64,000 nucleotides of DNA, taken from NCBI GenBank assembly GCA_964020155.1, contig OZ026549.1, positions 6,112,919-6,176,918 on the forward strand. The letters are read 5' to 3'. Numbering within the stretch: the stretch's first letter is position 1; every line of letters begins with the position of its first letter. Both the position numbers and the translations under genes were made by a program. The DNA is from Chondrilla cf. caribensis (lineage: Eukaryota; Porifera; Demospongiae; Chondrillida; Chondrillidae). A model generated the notes under the pieces. The model ran no database searches, was not told where the DNA came from, and saw nothing but the letters and a program-made list of their open reading frames with translations. Positions 13,297 through 26,100 of the stretch are shown piece after piece.

Positions 13297-16200
13297 GTTA
13301 GAGGTTTTATGAGTTTTAGCTTCTTCCATCAACTTGTAATGGTAAGGACAATGAATAAGATGTGTTGTATGTACTTCAGGAAGAAAAGAAAAAATATGAC
13401 CGAGCAACTGAGAGATACTATCAGTTTATGGACAAGTACCTTGCACAGTCACAAAAGAAGGGAGGGCCTTTGCCTGAGGTGAGTTGCATATTGGGTGCTT
13501 TGGGTCTGGCTGGCAGTGACAGTGCTCCTCCACAGAACGAGGACCAGCTGGTGAAAGAAAGACTGGCTTTTCAGCAGTCAGCATTTCAGTATGTGTGCAT
13601 GATTCAGGACCTCCATGCTCAGAAGCAGTACGAGTTGATGGAGCCTGTAGGTGCCATGTTGAGTTGAGGGTGGGGTCTGTGGTCACTATCACCTTTTTTA
13701 TCATCAGATAATTGGCTATTTCACTGACATCACTTCATTCTTCCACCAAGGTATGTGCATTCAGTGACTGAGGTGTGTGTGTTCAGTGACAGAAGTGTGT
13801 GTGTTCAGTGACAGAGGTGTGTGTGTTCAGTGACAGAAGTGTGTGTGTTCAGTGACAGAGGTGTGTGTGTTCAGTGACAGAAGTGTGTGTGTTCAGTGAC
13901 AGAGGTGTGTGTGTGTTCAGTGACATAGGTGTGTGTGTTTACTGAAGGGTGTGTGTGTATGAGAGGATAGAGGTGTGTGTTCTGTAATCTGTACCCCCAG
14001 ATCCTGATCAGTATACATGCACATTGTGAGGTTATAGATCTGCTTCTCCCTTAACCTTGCTCTTAGCCTATGATGCTGCTTTCAATTTGGCTCCTTTTGT
14101 GGAGAGGATACAACATAAGGTCCAGCTGGTATGTTTGTACTTGTGGGTTTTGTGTATGTGTCATTCATGTAGGCATGCATGTTCATCGTTAGTTACCTAA
14201 TACATCCCTTGATAGCTTAGAGAAGTGTTCTTGGACTGTCAAAATAAACGTTATGCACTGAAGACTGTTGTCCTCACCAAAGCCCAGGAATTGGTGTCAC
14301 AGCACCCGGAGTTCAAAAGGCAGGGACACCTCATGGTTCACGAGAGGAAAGGAAGTGAGTGTCTTGCTACAGTAGTGGTGTGAGTGGTCCTCATGGTCCT
14401 CTACCCCCTCAGCTGTGCTACAGACAGGATGGGTCAGGTACTTTGGGCAGTTCAGGAAGAACGAAGATGTGGGCTGCATCGGGGACCTGAGGCTGCTGCC
14501 GATGGACAGTAAAGGGAATCTACCAGTAAGAGTGTTGCCATGGTGATTACAGTCACTTATATTACCATGATAACCACTTGATACAGAGAGATTTTATGGA
14601 AGTGAAGAAATGTGTTCGTTGTCGCCGTGACGATTCAGATAGGAGATTTTGTATGGAGCTCGACTTATTAATTGTTTCTCCGTAAGTATTTGTTATGTCA
14701 TGTGTCATGTGATGTCATGTGATGTCGATTGATGTCAACTGGTGCACTATAGTGGCCAGGAGGGCACTGTCAAGAAATACACTGTTCAAGCAATGAACAA
14801 CGATGACAGACAGATGTGGATGAACGTGATGGAGGGGAAAGAACCAGTGAGGACCAACCGTCTGTGTGTTGTGGGGGTCCTTCAGGACGATACTCAAAGG
14901 GGACAGTTCTAGAGAGACGCTGTCCAAGGGGACTAAATATGATGTTTGAAAGAGGTTGGGTGGTGTATGCGTAGTCCTGTGCTAAAACCATTGGTAACCT
15001 TGAAGTAAAGTTTCAAATGCCGGGGAATGGTGATTCTGGTAGGAAAAGGGAATGCCCCTTCCATTGAGTGAAACCCATGTTACCTTCTTTGGTGTCCATG
15101 CTTGATAACCTGGTGACAGCTGTGTGAGTTGTATTTGAGTTGATTCCTTATTCAATTGTAGATATATTTGGACATGGATTCAGTTGTATCAAGTGACTGT
15201 GAGTGAGGTTGTCATGACAACAGTACGTGATGCACTTCAATGCTTTGTTCTTCTCTTGGCAGCGGCTCAACTCTCCGAGTACAGCTTTGTTTTTATTAGT
15301 AAATGTATCGAGGAGCTCGAGCGCCGAGGTCTGGATGAAGAGGGGATGTATCGTAAGCCTGGACAGGTACAGAAGGCCTCCAAGTTGATGAAGGATGCTC
15401 TTGGTCAGTGGTTGTTGTTGTTGTTGTTGTTAGTTGTTGTTGTGATGTTAGTGTGCACTGTTGCTCAGAAAAGAGAACTATGCCGGACATATCCGATGTC
15501 AATGAGTGGGAAACCCCCATCATTTGCAGTGCTATTAAGTTCTTCTTCAGTAAACAGCTGCAGGAGCCTCTATTGACCTTTGACCTGCACCTAGAGTTCA
15601 TTGAAGCAGGAAGTTAGCTGAATTATATTAGCTTCATTACATGGTAGTCAAACATATAATTATTCCTCCTCAGAACTAAATAGCAAACAGTCTCGTATTG
15701 ACGCTATTAAAGAGCTTGTTATGCGACTGCCTCCTCCTAATCAAAAGATGTTGAGGATTATTTGTGAACATCTTAGTAGGTACGTACTGGATGGAGAAGG
15801 CATGTGTCTTTACATAGACCACACCCCTTTAATACCCTTCCTCTCAGCGTTGCCGCCCTGTCCCATTTGAACTTGATGAAGACAAGTAATTTGGGAGTCT
15901 GTTTTGGGCCAACCTTGATGCGACCTCGCGTTGAGACTGTGGCTACCATAGCCGATCTCAAGCACCATAATAAAGTGGTTGAAGTGCTCATTGAGAATGT
16001 CAGCCAGGTATGTGTGGGGCAGGTGTGTGGGAGCAGGTGTGTGTGGGAGCAGGTATGTGGGAGCAGGTGTGTGGGAGCAGGTGTGTGTGGGGCAGGTGTG
16101 TGGGAGCAGTGTGTGGGGCAGGTATGTGTGGGGCAGGTGTGTGGGGCAGGTGTGGGGCAGGTGTGTGTGGGAGCAGGTATGTGTGGGGCAGGTGTGTGGG

Positions 16201-18350
16201 AGCAGTGTGTGGGGCAGGTGTGTGTGGGAGCAGGTGTGTGGGAGTAGGTATGTGGGGGAGTAGGTGTGCGCGTGGGAGCAGGTGTGTGTGGGAGCAGGTG
16301 TGTGGGGGAGTAGGTGTGTGGGGGAGTAGGTGTGTGGGAGCAGGTGTGTGGGAGCAGGTGTGTGGGGGAGTAGGTGTGTGGGAGCAGGTGTGTGGGAGCA
16401 GGTGTGTGGGGGAGTAGGTGTGTGGGGGAGCAGGTGTGTGAGAGCAGGTGTGTGGGAGCAGGTGTGTGGGGGAGTAGGTGTGTGGGGAAGCAGGTATGTG
16501 TGGGGCAGGTGTGTGTGTGGGAGCAGGTGTGTGTGGGAGTAGGTGTGTGGGGGAGCAGGTGTGTGTGTGGGAGCAGGTGTGTGTGGGAGTAGGTGTGTGG
16601 GGGAGTAGGTGTGTGTGGGAGCAGGTGTGTGTGGGAGTAGGTGTGTGTGGGAGCAGGTGCTGGTGTGAGAGGAGGTGCTGGTGTGAGAGGTGCTGGTGAG
16701 GAAATAGGTGCCAGTGTGGTAATGAGTGTCCATATTTTGTATCATTTGCAGATGTTTGCAGAGACTACCACTTCTCTGTCAGTTGATAGTAGTAGAGGGA
16801 ACACACCATCTGATGATCATAGCGATAAATCAGTTGAGAGTCAAAAAGAGAAGTTGTCTCCATCAAATCGTCCACACAGTTCTAGTATGTATGTCCGAGG
16901 TAGTAACGACGCAGCTAGGAATGTGACGAGGAGTGGCAGTGTTCCTTCACCATCACCTCCTGAGAACAGACAGAAACCTTCTTCCATTAGACCGAAGGTT
17001 CCCTCGTATCCGCACCCTCAGCGTCCCCCTCCTCCTCCTCCAGATGGGAAAGGAGCATCTTTTGTTCGGCAGCAGTCGGCCAAATTTGAAGGAACAGCTC
17101 CAACTGGTCCTCCAAAGCCCAAGATCCCTCCCGGGAAACCAACCCTTAGTAAGTTGTCTTCTGTCGTCATTGTATTGTTCTGTTGGACATATGACAAGTG
17201 ACTCCTCGTCCAATTGGGTCTTGTAGCCTCAGGCCCAAATGTACAGAGTCAATCTCTGAGCAAAACACTCAGTGAAGAGCATTTGGATAGCAATCGTGTT
17301 AATGACTCTCTCGGGTGAGTTAGGACAAGTAGCTAACACAGCTAATAGTATAGTCGACTTGATCATGGTGATGGAGACCTTCGGAGGTACCAGCATAGAG
17401 TATTGTGGTGTGTAAACTTAGTCTATTGTAACCATACTCTACTCCTTATTTGGTACAATGTGTGCTGTGGGGTGACATGCTAAAAATAATGTGTTGGGAC
17501 ATGTGTACCTAAGTATGGATCATGGCCACATATTGTACACACCAAATCATTTAACTCTGCTTGGCATTTCAGAGAGCGGGAACCACTGTCTGATCCACCT
17601 GTGTCCAGTCCCAAGCCTCAGGAAGTTGCTAGACCAGTTTCCCAGGGAGAGGAACGCAGTGGACCATCCGATGAAGAAGAGTTATTCAATCGACTATGGA
17701 CCAGTGGAAGGTGCTCTGTTACATTAAATTTTTATTCCACCACCTCTTCCCTCTTCCCTCTTCCCTCCTCCACCTCTCCTCTTCACTCCTCCCTCTTCCC
17801 TCTTCCCTCCTCCACCTCTTTCCTCTTCACTCCTCCCTCTTCCCTCTTCCCTCTCCTCCTCCCTCTTCCCTCTTCCCTCCTCCCTCCCCCTCCTCCCTCC
17901 TCCCTCTTCCCTCCTCCCTCCTCCCTCCTCCCTCTTCCCTCCCCCCTCCTCCCTCCCCTCCCTCCTCCCTCCTCCCTCTTCCCTCCTCCCTCCTCTCTCT
18001 TCCCTCCTCCCTCTTCCCTCTCCTCCTCCATCCTCCCCTCTTGTTCCTCCTCCACTTGTAGCCCTAGATCTACTTTATGACTTGTTCTCTGCAGGAGAGC
18101 AGTGGCACTCTACAACTGTGATTCGGAGGAGCCAGGAGAACTGTCTTTCAAGAAAAGTGACCTTCTCTTAGATGGTGAGTTATGAAAATATCCCTATATA
18201 CATTGGATGAGATGTCTTGCCACACCCTCTGCCCCTCCCACAGTTCAACCATCAGAGGAAGATGGATGGTACATGGCCACGCTATCAACTGGAGTCACCG
18301 GTCTGGTTCCTTTTAATTATATCAAGCTTCTAGAAAGCCAGAATGATTGA
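12373..18350 (+). CDS. GRAF-type BAR-PH-RhoGAP-SH3 protein (ARHGAP26/10/42 family)
   Basis: Many short exons assemble in frame. The BAR domain begins MGLPPLEYLECYLDSPTFRE and runs to about 14110 (EEKKKYDRATERYYQFMDKY; AYDAAFNLAPFVERIQHKVQL). A PH domain follows (GHLMVHERKG ... GWVRYFGQFRKNED ... DDRQMWMNVMEGKEP). The RhoGAP domain (15260-16010) has the arginine finger in GMYRKPG and the signature NLGVCFGPTLMRP. A Ser/Pro-rich linker leads to a C-terminal SH3 (ALYNCDSEEPGELSF, DGWYMA, GLVPFNYI) ending ESQND. The order and spacing are those of GRAF proteins, which sense curved membrane and switch off RhoA/Cdc42 in clathrin-independent endocytosis and adhesion. Which vertebrate paralogue it matches cannot be said; it likely represents the pre-duplication form. 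Four introns carry long simple repeats. Confidence 0.93.
12760..12957. repeat. 15-bp minisatellite in GRAF intron
   Basis: About 12-13 tandem copies of a 15-bp unit (ACCATCACCCTACTC) with a CTGTGCTC variant at regular intervals. Confidence 0.95.
13219..13298. repeat. (GT)n microsatellite in GRAF intron
   Basis: About 40 GT repeats with one GTTT interruption. Confidence 0.95.
13754..13975. repeat. ~22-bp minisatellite in GRAF intron
   Basis: Copies of a unit GTGTGTGTGTTCAGTGACAG followed alternately by AG and AA form a 44-bp two-unit higher-order pattern, decaying at the right end. Confidence 0.9.
16013..16720. repeat. G-rich minisatellite in GRAF intron
   Basis: About 700 bp of irregular 12-17 bp units such as GGTGTGTGGGAGCA and GGTGTGTGGGGGAGTA. 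The + strand has regularly spaced G-runs. It fills nearly the whole intron between the exon ending ENVSQ and the one starting MFAETTTS. Confidence 0.9.
17735..18057. repeat. Polypyrimidine (CCTCCCTCTTCC-type) minisatellite in GRAF intron
   Basis: A ~320-bp tract on the + strand made of CCCTCTTCC and CCTCCTCC units, almost purely C and T. It lies in the intron before the SH3-encoding exon. Confidence 0.9.
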
Positions 18351-18543
18351 GTCTTTGAGTGTGTGGACACCAGATTTTGCTAACATCTTATAAATGTCAT
18401 GATATATACGTATATACACACATTAAAGCGTGCAAACTACAAATATATTATTGTAGACTTCTTTTATTACTATGGATTTATTCTTGTGAGGTGTAATGAT
18501 TGAATCAATTAGACAAAATTTACAGACAAGCAGATATTTGGGA

Positions 18544-20650
18544 TCACATCGGACAAGACTTCAACATTCTTGGAAATGGAATAACATCTCTAATGTGCTC
18601 TAAATTCAGTAGGTGTTGGAGATAGCGTTCAAATCCCATTCCAAACCCACCATGTGGGACAGTTCCAAATCTCCTCAGGTCTAAATACCTGCTGACATGA
18701 AGCATATGCATGACATTAACAACATCAGGACAGATTCTGACCACGAGCTGACCATTGATAGCTAGACATGTTGTTCTCTTTAAGTCTTTGAGCTAGCAGG
18801 TCATAGCGCTCTTCTCTCAAACTCCCCCCCGCTACCTCCCCCACTCCTGGTACAAGGAAGTCAAAACATGAGACCTATTAACATGAGAAAAGTGCACACA
18901 TGAGTCCTGCAGTCAGCAACAGCAAATAACGATGGGGAACACACTAAATCATTGTTGATAGATCTGGCATAGAAAGCCTTCAAGGTCTTTGGGTAGTCTG
19001 TTATAAATAACGGCTGTTTTCCCACAAAAGAGACAAGAAACTGTTCATGTTCTGTTTGCAGATCTTCGCCCCACTAATGGGAAGATGGACAACATGGACC
19101 AAGAGTGGGCGTGGTCTAGCACATTCACTTACTTTGGGGGGCATTGTGGAGAGGGCGTGACTGTTGGCTCTCAACACATCAACGGATTCAGTATACGACA
19201 TTCTAAATGGACACAAATATTCACCAAACCAATGACTAGATCACGGAAGAACTGGATGGAGCACAGTACCGTCTGAGCTCTCTGCCATTAGCAAAAGACA
19301 TTAAGTTGCTCTATGGACATGGCAGGAATATCAAAGGTAATACGTTGTTGGGAAACAGTCACAAAAGACAACAGACGTACCAAGTGGTTCTTATGCCCCA
19401 CTGAGGTAAGAACAAAGTCGATATCGTCGTAGCAACTGTCAATAAGGGACTTGGTAAGATCTGTGTACAGCCCACTCACAACTGACATTACGTCTTCAAG
19501 GCTCTCAGTGAAGCACATCTCCGCCTCCAACATGTAGAATTCTGCTAGGTGTCTTCTAGTGTGAGACTTGTCTGATCTGAATGTTGGGCCAAAAGTGAAT
19601 ACTTTCGACAAGCCCCTGTTGAGAGGGTAGCCATGTCAATGTAGTGGGTGTGGTTGAAGGAGTGTCTGTTGGTACAGCATAAGGGGGATATGCACTTACG
19701 CAGCCAAAGCCTCGGCATGAAGCTGTCCTGAAACAGTTAAATTCACTGAAGTGTTGAAGAACTGATCTCCACTGCCCACATCACTCTAGGCAACAGCCAA
19801 ATTGCATGTCAAAAATCACCACAGCAGTTACCATGGAGATAACACAATACCTGAACAGCAAAGACGTCCCCCGCCCCCTCGCAATCACACGATGTCAGTA
19901 TTGGTGTGTGTATCAGGAGGAAACCAAGCTTCTGTGTGAGAGCACTTGTATCATGTATTACACAGCACTGCAGAGGGCAAACTCACAGTTAAGTAGTTGA
20001 AAATGTTGACAGCTGCTGATGACCTTATCCTCATTATAGCTGAAAACAGATTGGACTTTGCTCGTAAATGGGGAAACTGCCTCAGGTATTCCAGGGAATG
20101 TTTAACGTTGTTCTTTAACGGATACTCATTCGGAGGACAACCTCCCAACACCTCAACACTGTCAGATTTGAACTCTTGACCTGTTCCCGTCGGGTTAGGT
20201 ACAAATTTACCTCTAGACTGAACTGAGGCTCCAAATGACATTTCTTTCAATCTAAGCAAATGTGACATGAAAATTAGCAAAGTACTTTTAGTAAAAATGT
20301 ATGCTTGCTCACTGATCCTGGGTGATGTCCTTCCTATTGACTACCACTTGCTGACTTTGAGGCGAGTTTCCCGACCGTATATTGATGAATACCAGCTCTT
20401 TGTGCTTTCTCACAGACTGCACCCATCCCTGATGAAAACGGGGAGAAAACAGTCGAAGAATGAGTACGAAAATAAACTGGTCGAATATTCATACACTCAA
20501 ATAAACCGTGTCTTCCGTTCTCGAGCTCAGAAATCTGCATTTTCTGTTAATCAACGAAAATTTTGAATTCTGTAAACTGAAGCAACGAGAACAAAAACCA
20601 AGTATCCTATACACGTCCAGTTGCAGTTGCACTTTACTTGTGACTGCCAT
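18544..20650 (-). CDS. NARS2: Mitochondrial asparaginyl-tRNA synthetase
   Basis: A multi-exon minus-strand gene. Exon 1 (20650-20495) encodes a basic Ser/Cys-rich leader ([10 protein letters not shown] ... [14 protein letters not shown]) fitting a mitochondrial targeting peptide. The anticodon-binding OB-fold follows: [20 protein letters not shown], then [14 protein letters not shown]. The class II aaRS core shows [17 protein letters not shown], motif 2 with [20 protein letters not shown] and FYMLEAEM, and motif 3 with [14 protein letters not shown]; the end [16 protein letters not shown] matches the NARS2 C-terminus. It charges mitochondrial tRNA-Asn. Alternative frames at splice junctions were resolved by homology, so internal borders are approximate. 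It converges with GRAF across 193 bp. Confidence 0.9.
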
Positions 20651-20703
20651 TTTATTCTGAATTAACCATGGGTGGTCACGTGACGCGATAACTGGGTGCT
20701 ACG

Positions 20704-20813
20704 TGCTCTATCCAGTAGATGGGGTGCTCTTATCCAGTAGATGGGGTGCTCTTATCCAGTAGATGGGGTGCTCTTATCCAGAGATGGGGTGCTCTTATCC
20801 AGTAGATGGGGTC
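20704..20813. repeat. 22-bp minisatellite
   Basis: Five near-identical copies of TAGATGGGGTGCTCTTATCCAG-type units (one lacks two bases), 5' of NARS2. Confidence 0.9.
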
Positions 20814-21208
20814 TGTTCAACTATGCAGGCCCTAAAGTGGGCTAGCTAGACAGACTATGCCATTGCGTCATATCAACAAATATGTGAACCACATGTGCCA
20901 GCACCAGACTGTCTGGTACCAGCTGGACACTGTGGACAGTGTACACCACAACAAAGTTGCCTTGTGATCAATGGACCTAATGTCAACCATTTATTAATAA
21001 TTTATGATTTTGATTAAACAATTTAATTACATACAGTGTTGATAATTAAAAACTATAGTAAAGATATTAACTATTCTAATTTTAAAACATAATACACGGC
21101 TTGTATAGAGAAGGAAATAATTGGGAACCACACCACCATGTACCGGACCACATCCAACATTTGACCAAACAATATGTGTGGTTTCTCCCATCTGGTGTGA
21201 ATTAAGGA
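20814..21208. other. Intergenic gap between NARS2 and RNF121
   Basis: AT-rich, no gene recognised. Part of it may be RNF121 3' sequence, since the C-terminal exon of that gene is unresolved: an alternative frame stays open on the minus strand to about 21030. Confidence 0.4.
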
Positions 21209-22741
<1,533 letters not shown>

Positions 22742-22866
22742 TTTATCAACTAGGCTATTGCGCAATATTAAACGCGTTGTGACGTTTAGGACACATGGTT
22801 TGCTGAGTGGAGTTCTAGTCCTCGGAGGTTAGGAAGAGTAGGGGGATATCAACACTTTTGAGGATT
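22742..22866. promoter_or_regulatory. Bidirectional promoter between RNF121 and NAA15
   Basis: The start codons of two divergent genes are only 125 bp apart. The gap contains TGCGCAATA, ACGCGT-like and TGACGT motifs. A single shared promoter is the simplest reading (inference). Confidence 0.55.
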
Positions 22867-23099
22867 ATGTCTGACAAGTTGCCTCAAAAGGAGGCTGGAC
22901 TGTTCAAAAAGATCGTAGTGAGTTCACCACGGGTGTGGTCTCCGGTTATCACAGTAGAGTATTGGTGGATGATTGTGGTTGTACTGATTGACTCTTATGG
23001 TCACTGTCGCATTGCTGTTTGCTCTTTCTTTGCTGTATGTGTGTTTTGTTCGGTGTGTGTGCGAGTGTAGTGTGTGGTGTTGTGTGTGTATACCATATG

Positions 23100-23169
<70 letters not shown>

Positions 23170-26100
23170 GAATATCTGCTACTCACCACTGTTCCATGTG
23201 ATATTCCTTCGATAGAGGAGTTACGAATGTAAGCAATATAAAAGTGGCTTAAAGTTTGCCAAGCAAGTTCTTTCCAACCCGAAATGTTCAGAACATGGGG
23301 GTGAGTGAGGAGCTGTGCTTGACCACTTCCAGTGTTGTTAATGTGATTTTGTTGAGCACTTCCAGAAACACTAGCAATGAAGGGACTCATTTTGAACTGT
23401 ATGGGGAGGAAAGAGGAGGCGTATGAGCATGTGAAGAAGGGATTGCGCAATGACCTTAAGAGTCATGTCTGTATCCTCATTGATGGCTTACAACCTTCCA
23501 GGGTCAATCCTCGTTACTGTTGTCTGTGCTAAGCTAGGCCATTTCCATGTATAATACCAAAGTGTATTCACCCTTTACTGGTGGTCAGGTTGGCATGTGT
23601 TTGGACTTCTTCAAAGGTCAGACAGAAAATATGATGAGGCAATCAAGTGCTACAGAAATGCTCTAAAGTGGGATAAGGAGAACATCCAGATACTTCGTGA
23701 TCTTTCTCTGCTTCAACTTCAAATGAGGGATTTAGAAGGATTTAAGGTGGTCTAATCTCAATTGTGTGTTGTTCCTTCTTGTTCCCGTCATCTCTACTCA
23801 CCCATTTCAGGAGACTCGTCATCAGCTACTGAAGCTCCGTCCCACTCAGCGAGGGTCGTGGATAGGACTGGTGTTGTCCTACCACCTGCTGAAGGAATAT
23901 GACACTGCACTGGGTGTGCTAGCTGAATACAGGGCCACACAGAAGCCAGCGGATGAGGTGAGGGGTGTATACTCAAAGTTTAGGGCAAACTTTATGACTT
24001 TTCCACTTCAGCACAAGGTTGACTACGAGTATAGTGAGATGATTATGTACGAGGCCCAAATGCTGTGGGAAGCAGGAAAAGTAGAAGATTGTTTGCGACA
24101 CATCACCGAGTTCCAGGACACCACTGGGGATGAACTGGCAGTTAAAGAGATGCTTGGTTGGTAACTCACTGGTGAGTAAGGACATCTCTTGTATGTGATG
24201 TCTCCTGTGGTCTCTGTAGGGAGTATTTACTTGACAAAGGGAAACGTGAAGGAAGCACAGAAAATATACTTTGAACTGATTTCAAGAAACACAGAAAATC
24301 GACTCTATTATGATATGCTGGAGAGGTGTCTTTCATTGAGTGAGTTGATGATATCTGTGTCTAGTACAGTCCCTAATGGTTCCTGCTCCTGATGGTAGGT
24401 GATGAAGAGAAGAGACTAAAACTCTACTCATTGCTACAAAAGAGGTTTCCCAGTTCTGGTTTGTTGAAGGTTTTACCCTTAGACATAGCAACAGGTCAGC
24501 TCTTGGTGATGGTATGTGTGTGAATTCTCCTCCGTCATGGTCTTCCTCTGTTCCACAGGCGAGCAGTTCACCTCTCGCGTTCATTCCTTCCTGAAAGTAT
24601 CCTTTCTGAAAGGTGTTCCATCGATATTCGTTCGACTTAAAAAACATTACAAAGATCCTGAGAAAGTATGTTTATCCTTGTTTTGTGCCGTACATGTCCA
24701 CAAAGGAGCACATGTATGCATGTAGGTGGAGATAATTGGAACGATAGTTGATGGGTTCTTGTCATGTTTACATTCAAATGGAAGACTATGCAAGGAAGGT
24801 CAGTTCAGTGTGTGTGTGTGTGTGTATTTGGCATGTGTACGTGTGCGTGTAGAGAAGTTACTGTACACAGTGATTGTACAGTCAATGCTATACTTGGTAA
24901 GATATCTGTATATTTTCTGCAGATGAGTGTGCAGCTGCACCGTCAGTGGAGTTGTGGCTGTTACATTATCTTGCACAACATTATGACCACATCGGGCAAA
25001 GTGCTAAGGCAGTGGAGTTCATTGACAAGGCAATCGACCACACGCCTACACTGCCTGAGCTCTACATGGTGAAGGCTAAGATATACAAGGTCAGTCTGTA
25101 CTGTGTTAGTGGTGAGTGTGTCTGGGACCATCTCTCTCCTTGCGTAGCATGGTGGGGATTGTATCACTGCGGCTAAGCTGATGGAAGAGGCTCAGTCACT
25201 GGACACTGCTGATCGCTTCATCAACTGCAAGTGTTGTAAGTACCTCATGAGAGTGAACCAGATAGAAAAGGCAGTGGAGCTAGTAGCATTGTTCACCAGG
25301 GTATGTTGGATTCGTCTGTGATGAATGGCATTGGTAAGGACTCAATTAGAGCTGATTTCGCCATGGCAGGAAGGACTTCCCCCTTTGGAGACACTTAATG
25401 ATGCAGAATGTAATTGGTTTGAAACGTGCATTGCATGGAGCTACTTTAGGCTTGGCAGAGTGGGAGAGGCATTGAAGAAATGCTACCAGATAGACAAGGT
25501 ACATTTTCTTGTGTGAGAATGTTTGACATATACTCCTCCTTGACATTCCTCCCTCCTACTCAGCACTTTACAGACATTGTTGATGATCAATTTGACTTCC
25601 ATTCTTACTGTATGAGGAAGATGACCCTCCGACCGTACATCAGGTAAGAACAGTTCTCTGCTGGGCGTGTTGGGCTGCATTGCTCACCCAAAGCCTCTTG
25701 TGAATGATCATTTGGCTTGTAATAAGTGATGCTACATCAAACACCTTCTCACCCCTCACTGAGTGCCTGGCTACACTCTGTGGGGTAGTCCCTTTGGTGA
25801 ACACTATGGGATAGACCCTTTGGTAACTGTGTATGGAGATGTGACGGGAAATAGGTGTTGAAGGTCAAATACCGATTATCACCTGGTGACTGGCAAGTAC
25901 TGATTGCAGCCCTCTCTCTCCTGGTCTGCACTAGATCCAGGCAGGGTGGGCTTGGGTTTAGATTTTGCTTTCAGAAACATGTGCTGTACATACCTGTTAA
26001 TCAACAGGGATACAACTGAAACATTTGTACTTTTGTGTTGATCATTACTCAACTTATTGCTTATATCAGTAACCAATCTTGTGCAGGATGCTTCAAATGG

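Noticed and set aside
16010..16745. Cys/Gly- and His/Pro/Thr-rich frames in the GRAF gene
   Set aside because: They arise from the GTGTGGGAGCA minisatellite in an intron; the flanking exons join in frame without it.
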